DNA from: Pseudomonas alkylphenolica
GTDB lineage: Bacteria; Pseudomonadota; Gammaproteobacteria; Pseudomonadales; Pseudomonadaceae
Assembly: GCF_000746525.1 (NCBI RefSeq)
Contig: NZ_CP009048.1
Span: 3,155,501-3,219,500 of the forward strand
Direction: 5' to 3'
Length of the DNA: 64,000 nt
Position numbers and translations under genes: made by a program. The stretch's first letter is position 1; every line of letters starts with the position of its first letter. Below, piece by piece: positions 36,031 to 43,985 of this stretch. The notes beneath the pieces were generated by a model, which did no database searches, was not told where the DNA came from, and worked only from the letters and a program-made list of their open reading frames with translations.

Positions 36031-36740
36031 TATGATTCTGGGTTGGGCTGGATTGGGCTGGGTTTCGAATGCGGGCTTATCCATTTGGTGTGGCGACGCT
36101 GCCGGCCCCTTCCGCCCTTACGGCGGCCTACTTTTTTCTTGGAAAAAGTAGGCAAAACCGCTCGCTCCTGCATCCGGCCCTACGCTGCGCTCCGGGTCCC
36201 TTCGCTCCGGCACCTTCCGGGACCACGCGGCCTACGACTTGCTTCGCCAAGTCTACGGCTCGCGTTCTTCGGCTACGCCGAAGGTGCTACGCACTGGCCC
36301 CTACAGGCACCTCCACTCAGCCTTCTGAAGTCGCAGTCCGCGGCGCCTGCACTTGCGTGCATGAAGAGCAAGAGCAAGGCTTTGAAGCGGGATTTTCCCG
36401 CGATGCGAGGTAACTGGCAGGTCGATATCGCGGGGCAAGCCCGCTCCCACCGGGAGACCAATTAACCCGGTGGGAGCGGGCTTGCCCCGCGATGACATCC
36501 TGGCTCCGCCAGAATCAGATTTCGAAGATACGTCAGCACAGGCGCCGCCCGTAACTTTGCAACTTCAGGAGGACACCGTAGCGAAGGGACCCGGAGCGCA
36601 GCGTAGGGCCGTATGCAGGAGCAGGCGGCTTTGCCTACTTTCCCCAAGAGGAAAGTAGGCCGCCGTAAAGGCGGAAGGGGCCGGCAGCCTCACCACACCG
36701 AATGGATAAGCTCGCATTCGAAGCCCAACCCAAAAATCAT
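36031..36740. mobile_element. 0.7 kb element with long inverted-repeat arms
   Basis: A left arm of about 36041-36213 is repeated in inverted orientation at about 36569-36730, with only scattered differences. Both arms carry GGGTTGGGCT, GAATGCG, CTTATCCATT, GCCGGCCCCTTCCGCC, ACGGCGGCCTACTTT and CCCTACGCTGCGCTCCGGG. The 350-base middle has no convincing gene, but holds a REP pair. No transposase is present. It resembles a MITE or a large folded-RNA unit. Confidence 0.7.
36426..36493. repeat. REP palindrome pair inside the inverted-repeat element
   Basis: Two complete REP cores with CCACCGGG and CCCGGTGG outer arms, placed near the centre of the larger element. They may have inserted there later. 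Confidence 0.85.
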
Positions 36741-36770
36741 GCGCCCCAGGATTCCGTGAAGGTCCTTTCG

Positions 36771-37778
36771 TTATGCCAGCAACGCCTTGAGATCGTTGTA
36801 CAAGGCTTCTGGAATCTCTACACCCTCTACCAGGCTGCGCGCCCGCGCGGCATAACGACGCTGTGAAGGCAACCGCGCGCCCTGCCCTTCGATGCTTTCG
36901 AACACCGTTTCAGCGCGAGCCAGATGCTGATCGGCAGCGTCACCGAGGAATCGTTTCGGGTCCAGGGCAATCAGCAATTCCCCATGATAGGGCGAAGATT
37001 TGCTGCCATCGGCATGGGCCAGCGACTCAGCACTGGTCAGATCGCCGATCAACGGCCCGGCAATCAACTCGACCATCGCCGCCAAGGCCGAGCCCTTGTG
37101 CCCACCGAAGGTCAGCATCGCACCACGGTCCAGTACCACGTTGGGATCAGTACTGGACTGGCCATGCTCGTCCACGCCCCAGCCTTCAGGGATCGCCTTG
37201 CCCGCGCGCCGATGCAGTTCAATGTCACCCCGAGCAATGGCGCTGGTGGCAAAGTCGAACACATAAGGATGCTTGCCCACCCGCGGCCAGCCGAACGCGA
37301 TGGGGTTGGTGCCGAACACCGGCTGGTGGCCGCCGGCCGGAGCAACCCAGGCATGGCTCGGGGTAAACGCCAAGGCAACCAGGCCAGCCTCGGCCAGTTG
37401 CTCGATCTCGACCCACAAGGCAGAAAAGTGCACACAGCGATTGATCGCCAGGGCCGCGATGCCGTTGCTCCGTGCCTTGGCTTGCAGCAGCGGCAAGCCG
37501 GCCTGGAACGCCAGCTGCGAGAACCCGCCGGCGGCGTCCACACGCACGATCGAAGGTGCCTGATCAATCACCTCGGGGCGCGCGTCGGCTACCACCTTGC
37601 CGGCCTTAAGCGAGCTGACGCAACCCAGCACCCGGTACAGGCCATGGGATGCGCAACCGTCGCGCTCACCGGCAACAATGGTGTCGGTCACCGCCTGGGC
37701 GTGGTCAGCCGTGAAGCCATTGTGCAAGAGGATCGAATGGGCAAGCGTTCGCGCTTCGGACAGGGTCAGTTGGATCAT
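36771..37778 (-). CDS. Ldh2-family pyrroline-2-carboxylate reductase
   Basis: A malate/L-lactate dehydrogenase-2 family oxidoreductase of 335 residues. GERDGCASHGLYRVLG contains the Ser-His motif and FGTNPIAFGWPR the NAD(P)-binding segment. Relatives such as DpkA reduce pyrroline-2- and piperideine-2-carboxylate to proline and pipecolate. AAGGAG sits six bases before the ATG at 37778, so I reject an ATG two codons earlier. Opposite in strand and separated from the hydroxyproline genes by the inverted-repeat element, it would finish the 3-hydroxyproline branch. Confidence 0.88.
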   Translation of the reverse strand: MIQLTLSEARTLAHSILLHNGFTADHAQAVTDTIVAGERDGCASHGLYRVLGCVSSLKAGKVVADARPEVIDQAPSIVRVDAAGGFSQLAFQAGLPLLQAKARSNGIAALAINRCVHFSALWVEIEQLAEAGLVALAFTPSHAWVAPAGGHQPVFGTNPIAFGWPRVGKHPYVFDFATSAIARGDIELHRRAGKAIPEGWGVDEHGQSSTDPNVVLDRGAMLTFGGHKGSALAAMVELIAGPLIGDLTSAESLAHADGSKSSPYHGELLIALDPKRFLGDAADQHLARAETVFESIEGQGARLPSQRRYAARARSLVEGVEIPEALYNDLKALLA

Positions 37779-37912
37779 GGTCATCTCCTTGAGCAGACTG
37801 TCCAGCCTGCCCGACCCCTGCCTTACCGGCTTGATCGCTTTAGCCCGTTGCGGTGACGAACTCGGCACAGCCTTTGGCCGGCGGGCCTGAAAGTGCTGCA
37901 AAGCATCCACCC

Positions 37913-37984
37913 TGTGGGAGCGGGCTTGCCCCGCGATACGATGTAGCTGAGACACCCAATCGCGGGGCAAGCCCGCTCCCACAG
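37913..37984. repeat. REP palindrome pair
   Basis: Two inverted REP cores between the reductase gene and the small hypothetical gene upstream. Confidence 0.85.
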
Positions 37985-37988
37985 TGAA

Positions 37989-38177
37989 CTAATCTTCGGC
38001 GTCGGGGAAGTTTCGACAACTCTTGCGTTCGGCCAGCTCTTTGTCGCTGGGACGCTGTTCGACGAACACTGCATGGCCGTCCTTGTAGATTTCCAGGTAT
38101 CCCCACTCCAGGTCCTCTTCCCGTTGACCGGGCTGTGGCGGCGTACGCCACCAGGGTTCGCGGCTGATCAGCTCCAT
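37989..38177 (-). CDS. Small conserved hypothetical protein, 62 residues
   Basis: A small acidic, soluble protein starting MELISREPWWRTPPQPG and ending near CRNFPDAED. There is no signal peptide and I recognise no domain. The frame stays open further upstream to 38231, but that extension would overlap the promoter region of the divergent LysR gene. The REP pair follows directly after its stop. Function unknown. Confidence 0.55.
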   Translation of the reverse strand: MELISREPWWRTPPQPGQREEDLEWGYLEIYKDGHAVFVEQRPSDKELAERKSCRNFPDAED

Positions 38178-38281
38178 GGGCAAGGCTCTCGCTGAAAATG
38201 TCCTTTCACTATAGACAGCGGCTCGCCCCAACTCAGTGCAAACCCACTAGAATGGGCAACCTTCCCCATCCGGCAACCTCC

Positions 38282-39148
38282 ATGGATATCGAGCTGGCCC
38301 GCACTTTCCTTGAAATCGTCCGCAGTGGCAGCCTGGTCTCCGCCGCCGAACGTCTGCACGTGACCCAGACGGCAATCACCGCGCGGGTGCAGAAGCTGGA
38401 GCAGCAACTGTCTTGCCAGCTGTTCATCCGCAGCCGCAGTGGCGCCAGCCTGACAGCCGACGGCGAAGCCTTCGTGGTATATGCCAATCAGCTGGTGCAA
38501 ACCTGGGAAGCCGCCCGCCGCGACCTGCCGCTGCCCGAGGGTTGTCACCAGGTGCTGCACATCGGCGGTGAAGTGAGCCTGGGCAACCCGATGGTGCTCG
38601 ACTGGGTCAGCGCCCTGCACCGCAGCATGCCCAGCCATGCCATCCGCAACGAAGTCAGCGATGGCGAGTCTTTACTGCGCAAACTGGAAATGGGTGTGCT
38701 CGATGCCGTGCTGGTCTACCAGCCCACCTATGGGCCGGGCCTGCAGGTCGAGCAGTTGATGGAAGAAAAGCTCATCCGCATCCGCCGCAAAGACAAACCC
38801 GAACCGTACATTTACATCGACTGGGGCCAGGCCTTTCGCCGCCAGCACGACGCTGCCCTGCCCGAGTGCGCCCGCCCTGCCCTGAGCTTCAACCTCGGCC
38901 CGCTGGCGTTGCAGTTCATCCTCGAAAACGGTGGCAGCGGCTACTTTCGCACCCGCGTGGTGCAGAGCTACCTGGACAGCGGGATTTTCGAACGCGTGCC
39001 GCAAGCGCCAGAGTTCACCTACCCGACCTACCTGGTACACGCCCGCGAGCGCGACACCGAAGCCCTGCAGCAGGCCTTCAGAATTCTGCGCCAGCTAGTG
39101 GCCGACGGTGACAGCGACTGGTCACAACGCTGGGACCCGGTCATCTGA
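38282..39148 (+). CDS. LysR-family transcriptional regulator
   Basis: A LysR regulator of 288 residues starting MDIELARTFLEIVRSGS. The recognition helix is in ERLHVTQTAITARVQKLEQQ. The usual effector domain follows but is slightly short. It overlaps the convergent HPP-CBS gene by 27 bases at the 3' end. No obvious target is divergent from it except the 62-residue gene. Confidence 0.9.
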   Translation: MDIELARTFLEIVRSGSLVSAAERLHVTQTAITARVQKLEQQLSCQLFIRSRSGASLTADGEAFVVYANQLVQTWEAARRDLPLPEGCHQVLHIGGEVSLGNPMVLDWVSALHRSMPSHAIRNEVSDGESLLRKLEMGVLDAVLVYQPTYGPGLQVEQLMEEKLIRIRRKDKPEPYIYIDWGQAFRRQHDAALPECARPALSFNLGPLALQFILENGGSGYFRTRVVQSYLDSGIFERVPQAPEFTYPTYLVHARERDTEALQQAFRILRQLVADGDSDWSQRWDPVI

Positions 39149-40279
39149 GCGCGACGCGGCACTGAGCAGATGCCGCTTGAGCCCGGCGATCAGGTCGGTC
39201 TGGGTGATCACCCCGACCAGTTGCTGCCCCTCCAGCACCGGTAGGCAATGAAGCCCCTGCTCGCTGAGCAACGGAATCAACGCCACCGCAGGTTCGTCAC
39301 TGCGCACGGTAATCACCGGCCGGCTCATGATCTGCTCGACCCGCACCTGGCGGCGCCGAAACAGCCCGCGCCAACTGAATCGCCCCTGAGCCATGGCGGC
39401 CCCGACCAGGTCGCTGAGGGTTACGATACCGACCAGTTGCCGCGCTTCATCGAGCACCGGCAACGCCTTCAAATGATGACTCGACAGCTGCTTCCAGGCC
39501 TGCTGCAAGGTGCTGTCAGGCGTTGCCTGCTGCACATCCCGCGACATTACCGAAGCAGCGGTAATGCCGCCGAGGCTACGCTGCAATGCATGCTGCTCGG
39601 TCGCCAGAATGATCCGTTCCAGTTCATCGCGAGTGATGTCGACAAACTCACCCAGTTCCTCCAGCGCCTGATCCAGGTCCGCGCCACTGACCCCGACCCG
39701 CTCACTGGGAATCACATCGGCAGTGTGGTGCAGATCCTTGCGCGGTGCGGCGGTCTTCGGATAGCGCACCCCGGTGAGGCGGTTATAGATCACCGCCACA
39801 GCCACCAGCACCAAAGCATTGAGCATGATCGGTTCAAACAGCTTGTCGCCCAGCGCCGTCAGCGACGAATCCGCCAGCACCACACTGACCGCCACCCCGC
39901 CACCCGGTGGGTGCAGGCAGCGCAGCATACACATCACCACCAATGCCAGGCCCAGTGCCAGCGCCGCCACCCACAACGCCGAACCGAACCAGTGATGCAG
40001 CACCAGCCCGACCAGCGTGGCACAGGCATAGCTGCCAACAAACGGCCAAGGCTGCGCCAGCGCCCCGGAATGCACGGCAAACAACAGCACCGCCGAAGCC
40101 GCCAACGGCCCGAGCAGGTGCAGCGCTACGCTACTGCCAAAGGCATAACTGCAGGCGACGCCAGCCAGAAACAGGCCAAGCAGTGCACCTACGCCTGCGC
40201 GTAGCCATTCTTTAGGAGGGATGTTCAGCGGGGCCGGCATCAGCCGGGTAAACCAGTTGTTCATACGGCGGGAAGACAT
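39122..40279 (-). CDS. HPP-family membrane protein with two CBS domains
   Basis: A 385-residue protein. Four hydrophobic segments make up the HPP domain, with the name-giving CLHPPGGG at residues 121-128, followed by a cytosolic tail with two CBS domains (VMSRDVQQATPDSTLQQAW; QIMSRPVITVRSDEPAVALI). HPP proteins have been linked to nitrite transport in plants and cyanobacteria; the bacterial CBS-fused form is not well characterised. CBS pairs usually sense adenine nucleotides. The start lacks a well-spaced ribosome site. Confidence 0.88.
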   Translation of the reverse strand: MSSRRMNNWFTRLMPAPLNIPPKEWLRAGVGALLGLFLAGVACSYAFGSSVALHLLGPLAASAVLLFAVHSGALAQPWPFVGSYACATLVGLVLHHWFGSALWVAALALGLALVVMCMLRCLHPPGGGVAVSVVLADSSLTALGDKLFEPIMLNALVLVAVAVIYNRLTGVRYPKTAAPRKDLHHTADVIPSERVGVSGADLDQALEELGEFVDITRDELERIILATEQHALQRSLGGITAASVMSRDVQQATPDSTLQQAWKQLSSHHLKALPVLDEARQLVGIVTLSDLVGAAMAQGRFSWRGLFRRRQVRVEQIMSRPVITVRSDEPAVALIPLLSEQGLHCLPVLEGQQLVGVITQTDLIAGLKRHLLSAASRSDDRVPAL

Positions 40280-40302
40280 GGGGAAATCAGCTACCTGGCA
40301 GT

Positions 40303-40331
40303 AAAAAAAGCCCGGCCAAAAGGGCTGGGCT
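40303..40331 (-). terminator. Rho-independent terminator
   Basis: On the minus strand AGCCCAGCC, a short CTTTT loop and GGCCGGGCT are followed by seven T. It lies between the DUF2986 gene and the HPP gene, about 160 bases after the former, so it ends that transcript, or an untranslated RNA, before HPP. Confidence 0.75.
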
Positions 40332-40493
40332 GAGTATCGCGAGGGGCAATACCTAATGGGCTCCGTCCGTGGAGATGGAATTTTCTGGGCTTGCGGATGA
40401 TGCGTTGGGGGGATTTTGACGGGGATGAATGCGGGGGTGGTAATTCAAAAAACTGAGGGGTGGGTGCAAAAATATTGAGGGATGCGTGGCGAT

Positions 40494-40652
40494 TCACTCA
40501 GAAGGCGTGTTTGAGTCGTCAGTCGATTCAGCGGCCAGTTTCAACCGGTCAGCTTTGCTGATGTATTTAGGCTTGTTTTTCGGCGCCAGCTTGGCGCTGG
40601 CCTTTTTGGCGTGAGCCTTTAATAGCTGTTTGATTTTCTTTTGACGATTCAT
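40494..40652 (-). CDS. DUF2986 family small basic protein
   Basis: A 52-residue, highly basic protein beginning MNRQKKIKQLLKAHAKKA with the family signature NKPKYISKADRLKLA. DUF2986 proteins are short and widespread in gammaproteobacteria and their function is unknown. The start has only a weak GAG ribosome site. The surrounding 40653-40790 has no other gene that I can see. Confidence 0.85.
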   Translation of the reverse strand: MNRQKKIKQLLKAHAKKASAKLAPKNKPKYISKADRLKLAAESTDDSNTPSE

Positions 40653-40790
40653 TCTTTTTACTCGGATGTTTACTGCTTGAATGGTATCAGTTCCAGCCTG
40701 GTTTTTAGCCGCTCAGGAACATAAACGGATCGATGCATCTGTCCTTCGAGCGCTTCTGGGCGACCCGGAGCATGCCTGACCCGCTGCAGT

Positions 40791-41276
40791 TCACAGCTTG
40801 TAGCCGATCTGCCGTAACAGGTTCTTGCGCCACAGGATGTCATCGTCGCCTTCAATGTCCTTGGCACAGAAGCCATCCACTACACCCAGGATTGCTCGTC
40901 CCTGTTCTGTCTCAGCGAGAATCACTTCAACTGGATTGGCGGTTGCACAAAAAATACGGCAGACCTCCGGAACCATTTTGAGGCTGTTCAACACATTCAG
41001 CGGATAGAAACCGTCGCCCAGGAAAATGATGAAGCTATGGCCGGCGGCGATGGCTTTGGCATTCTTCTGTGCAAGGTCAATCATTGCGCTATCGGTGCCA
41101 GACCAACGCACCAGACATTGGCCAGAGGCCTCACAAAAGGCCACGCCAAACTGGATGCCAGGCACGGTATTGACCAACGCTTCGTGGATGTCCTCGACGG
41201 ACTTGATGAAGTGCGTCTGCCCCAAAATGAAGTTTGTCACATCCGGCTTATCGATTTTCAACGTGATGAGTTGCAT
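40791..41276 (-). CDS. Adenosine-specific kinase family protein
   Basis: A 161-residue protein of the DUF355/adenosine-specific kinase family, first described from archaea. Recognisable blocks are NTVPGIQFGVAFCEASG, FIIFLGDGFYPLNVLN, ATANPVEVILAET and ILGVVDG. The archaeal member phosphorylates adenosine; the bacterial role is less certain. It stands alone, divergent from the P-loop gene. Confidence 0.85.
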   Translation of the reverse strand: MQLITLKIDKPDVTNFILGQTHFIKSVEDIHEALVNTVPGIQFGVAFCEASGQCLVRWSGTDSAMIDLAQKNAKAIAAGHSFIIFLGDGFYPLNVLNSLKMVPEVCRIFCATANPVEVILAETEQGRAILGVVDGFCAKDIEGDDDILWRKNLLRQIGYKL

Positions 41277-41436
41277 TGCAAACGCCTCCTTTCACGATGT
41301 TGCTGCCAGCGCCTGGCAACAGATCAAGCATAGCTACTCATTTGTAATAGCTCCGCTCACCACCCGCTTGTGCAGTGATCTGTTACTGCCCACAGAAAAC
41401 CTGCACAATTACCGGTTCGCCGAAAAGGACTTCTTC

Positions 41437-41976
41437 ATGCAACGCATTGTAATTCTGGGCAACGCCGGCAGCGGCAAATCAACCCTGGCGCGCGCGTTGG
41501 GCAAGCGCCTGGATGTGCCTGTCGTGCACCTGGATAAACTGTTCTGGGAACCCGGCTGGATCGAGCCCGATGCCGAACAGTTCCGTCAACGCGTTGGCCA
41601 CGCAATTTCATCAGACGCGTGGATCTGCGAGGGCAACTACTCTCGGCGAACCTTTGATTTGAGGCTCCCACGCGCGCAGTTGATCATCTGGCTGGATACA
41701 CCACGCACTACCTGCTTTCGCCGGGTAATTGTGCGCAGTGTGTTGAACCGGCCGCGCGCCGATATGCCAGCCGGCTGCAGCGAGAAACTGGACAGGGCGT
41801 TCCTGACCTTTCTCAACTATGTGTGGACTTTTGATCGTGACTATCGCCCCTCTATCGAGGCGATGCGACTGGCTGTCGGGCCCCATGTTCCTGTCGTGCA
41901 TTTACGCGGAACTCGGCAAATAGCCGATTTTTACAAGGGCCTACGTAAATCTTGCCCTCTACCGGACAACTGCTGA
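41437..41976 (+). CDS. P-loop kinase-like protein (topology modulation/FlaR type)
   Basis: A 179-residue nucleotide kinase-like protein. Walker A GNAGSGKSTLAR lies at residues 8-19, followed by VVHLDKLFWEPGW and the LIIWLDTPRTTC segment, as in proteins annotated as DNA topology modulation (FlaR) or adenylate kinase-like. AAGGA precedes the ATG; the much longer upstream frame overlaps the kinase gene and has no support. Substrate unknown. Confidence 0.85.
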   Translation: MQRIVILGNAGSGKSTLARALGKRLDVPVVHLDKLFWEPGWIEPDAEQFRQRVGHAISSDAWICEGNYSRRTFDLRLPRAQLIIWLDTPRTTCFRRVIVRSVLNRPRADMPAGCSEKLDRAFLTFLNYVWTFDRDYRPSIEAMRLAVGPHVPVVHLRGTRQIADFYKGLRKSCPLPDNC

Positions 41977-42075
41977 GTTCGGCAAAGACGATCTGCTTAT
42001 CCAGCTTACCGTTGGCCAGGCCACCAACGAGGACCGCCCCCTCCGGTCCTCTTGCCGCAACAATACCTGCGAAAC

Positions 42076-42363
42076 TCAAATACTCATCTGACTCACCACC
42101 GCCTTCAGCAAGGGCGCAGCTTGCTCGTCAGTCATCGCCGGAAGCACCTGCATGTCCATCAGGTCGCTCCAGTCCAGTACCCACTTGAGCACCAGGCTCA
42201 GGTCATCGGTTTCGGCCACGGCAAAGCCCTGGCGGCTACCGACGGCATGCCAGCGGCCAAGGACTTTGAGTTTAGCGGGTGGAACGCCGCCGGTCTGAAC
42301 GAAGCGGGCCAAGGCAGCGTTGCGGTTTTCCGCAGTGATGGTCCAGTGAATGATGTACAGCAT
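42076..42363 (-). CDS. DUF3303 family protein
   Basis: A 95-residue ferredoxin-like-fold protein matching DUF3303: MLYIIHWTITAENRN, then KVLGRWHAVGSRQGFAVAET and LSLVLKWVLDWSDLM. Family members are small soluble proteins of unknown function. No operon partner is clear. Confidence 0.85.
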   Translation of the reverse strand: MLYIIHWTITAENRNAALARFVQTGGVPPAKLKVLGRWHAVGSRQGFAVAETDDLSLVLKWVLDWSDLMDMQVLPAMTDEQAAPLLKAVVSQMSI

Positions 42364-42529
42364 GGGGCACCTCCCGGTCGGGATCAGCGCCTGCTCGCCA
42401 CGCCTGGCTGCAGGGCGCCGAGGCCACAGCAGGCGGCTGCCATACAGGTGTGTTCATGCCTTGCCAACCACGCCTGAAACTACAGGTTCAACTATTAGGA
42501 ATAGCAGAGATTCAGAGGAAGAGGTTGCC

Positions 42530-42625
42530 GGTGGGAGCGGCGGTGCGACTTGCCCCGCGATGCGATGTGCCTGGCATACCGTAATCGCGGGGCAAGTCGA
42601 GTCGTCGCACCACCGCTCCCACCGG
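42530..42625. repeat. REP palindrome pair, long-arm variant
   Basis: Inverted REP cores with the extended GGAGCGGCGGTGCGAC arm, matching the variant at the left end of the window. Its right arm repeats the extension in inverted form (GTCGTCGCACCACCGCTCC). Confidence 0.85.
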
Positions 42626-42649
42626 CAGGCACTTTCCCACCGGGAACGA

Positions 42650-42868
42650 TCAGGTGTTTTTGCCGGCAGCCAGATAATGGGCAACCAGCGCATTGGCATG
42701 ACCATGCCCCAGACCATGCTCAATCTTCAGCCACGCCACCATTTCCATGTGTTTTTTACCACTGACGGTTTTAAGCAGCTCCAGCCAATGCGTGATGGGT
42801 TGCCCGTACTTTTTTTCAATCGAAGGAAAGTACGAAGCGGGTCCTTTGACTTTTGCATCTTCGCTCAC
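42650..42868 (-). CDS. DUF4287 family protein
   Basis: A 72-residue protein with the DUF4287 signature MVAWLKIEHGLGHGHANALVAHYL. I chose a GTG start (VSEDAKVKGPASYF) because AGGAG lies eight bases upstream; an ATG at 42910 would add 14 unlikely residues. Members are often found near DUF5655 proteins; none is adjacent here. Function unknown. Confidence 0.8.
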   Translation of the reverse strand: MSEDAKVKGPASYFPSIEKKYGQPITHWLELLKTVSGKKHMEMVAWLKIEHGLGHGHANALVAHYLAAGKNT

Positions 42869-43123
42869 AGTACACACTCCTGTTCCATCGGTTTCAACGA
42901 AACTGCGCATAAGGCTTGAGCGGATTCACCGGCAGTCGTTGTTTTCTTGCGCCCCACCATAGTAGTTGACGATGTGAGTACTTGATGCAGATCCGCAGTT
43001 CAGGCCTGCCATCGCGGGCAAGCCGCAGCGCCACCAACGTCCATGCTGGCACCAGGCCTGTGTTGTACTTGGGTAATGGCTCAGCGTAGGATCGTTTTCG
43101 TCCTGCATAGCCCGAGCAGTACC

Positions 43124-43985
43124 GTGAAAACCCAGAGCCATTTCGAAGCCCCGCACGATACCCCGGCCCAGCACCTCAAGCCCGACCTGCGGGTTGCCTT
43201 CGTGCTCATCGATCAATTCACCCTGACGCCAGTGGCCGGTTTCGTCGACTCGTTGCGCTTTGCTGCAGACCGCTCCTTCGACAGCCGGCAGATCCTCTGC
43301 CAATGGGACTGGCTGAGTGTGAGCGGCGAGCCGGTCAGCGTCAGCTGTAGCCTGCCCATCGCCCCGACCCAGCGCCTGGACCCGGATGCCCACTACGACT
43401 ATGTGGTGCTCGCCGGTGGCCTGTTGTCAGGGGTCATGAACCCTGCCCCCGCGCTGCTCGATTACATCCAGCAACTGCACCAGCGCAAGGTCCCGATCAT
43501 CGCCCTGTGTGCCTCCTACTTCACCCTTGGCCTGGCGGGTTTGCTCAAGGGCCGGCGCTGCGCGGTGCACTTCACGGTGCGGGATGAATTTGCGGCGCTG
43601 TTCCCCGAGACCCAGATCGTTGTCGACAAGGCTTACGTGGAAGACAACGGCATATTCACCTGCCCGGGTGGCACGGCGTTCGAGCTGGCGGCAGAGATCA
43701 TCAGCCGTCACTGCGGTAAACGCCGGGCGCAGAAAGGCCTGGAGTATTTGCTGGTCGATGACGAGGAAGTCCAGCGCAGCACTGGCGCCGACATCACCCA
43801 TGTCTACCAGGACCCGCTGGTGCAGCGCGCCATCGACTACATGCGCAAGCATCTGGACAGCCACTGCACACTCAAAGAACTGGCCATCAGCCTGGATTGC
43901 AGTGAACGTCAGTTGCATCGCGCGTTTCAGCTCAACACCGACCAGCCGCCCGCCCAGTACTGGCGCAAGCTGCGCTTGCAGCGGC
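43124..43985 (+). pseudogene. 3'-truncated GlxA-family AraC regulator
   Basis: The N-terminal DJ-1/PfpI-like domain is intact (VAFVLIDQFTLTPVAGFVDS, IIALCASYFTLGLAGLL) and the first AraC helix-turn-helix is present (CTLKELAISLDCSERQLHRAF). After YWRKLRLQR the frame enters the antisense of the neighbouring transporter and runs on as proline/arginine-rich nonsense to 44167. The second DNA-binding helix is missing, so DNA binding should be impaired. The start is uncertain (GTG at 43124 or ATG at 43076). Confidence 0.8.

Noticed and set aside
36069..36413. 114-codon frame in the inverted-repeat element
   Set aside because: It is read through the repeat arm, is rich in Pro/Arg/Ala without motifs, and would be mirrored by the other arm; I treat it as non-coding.
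36027..36770. Insertion sequence with transposase
   Set aside because: Despite inverted arms there is no transposase-like frame of adequate length or DDE/DEDD motif; I list it only as a possible non-autonomous element.
41852..42079. 75-codon minus-strand frame beginning MSFAGIVAARGPEGAV
   Set aside because: Its first 30 residues look protein-like, but it runs into the antisense of the P-loop gene and has no recognised family; at most a small remnant.
42530..42625. Possible CRISPR-like repeat pair
   Set aside because: Only two inverted units of REP type are present, with no regular direct repeats or spacers; no array exists anywhere in the window.
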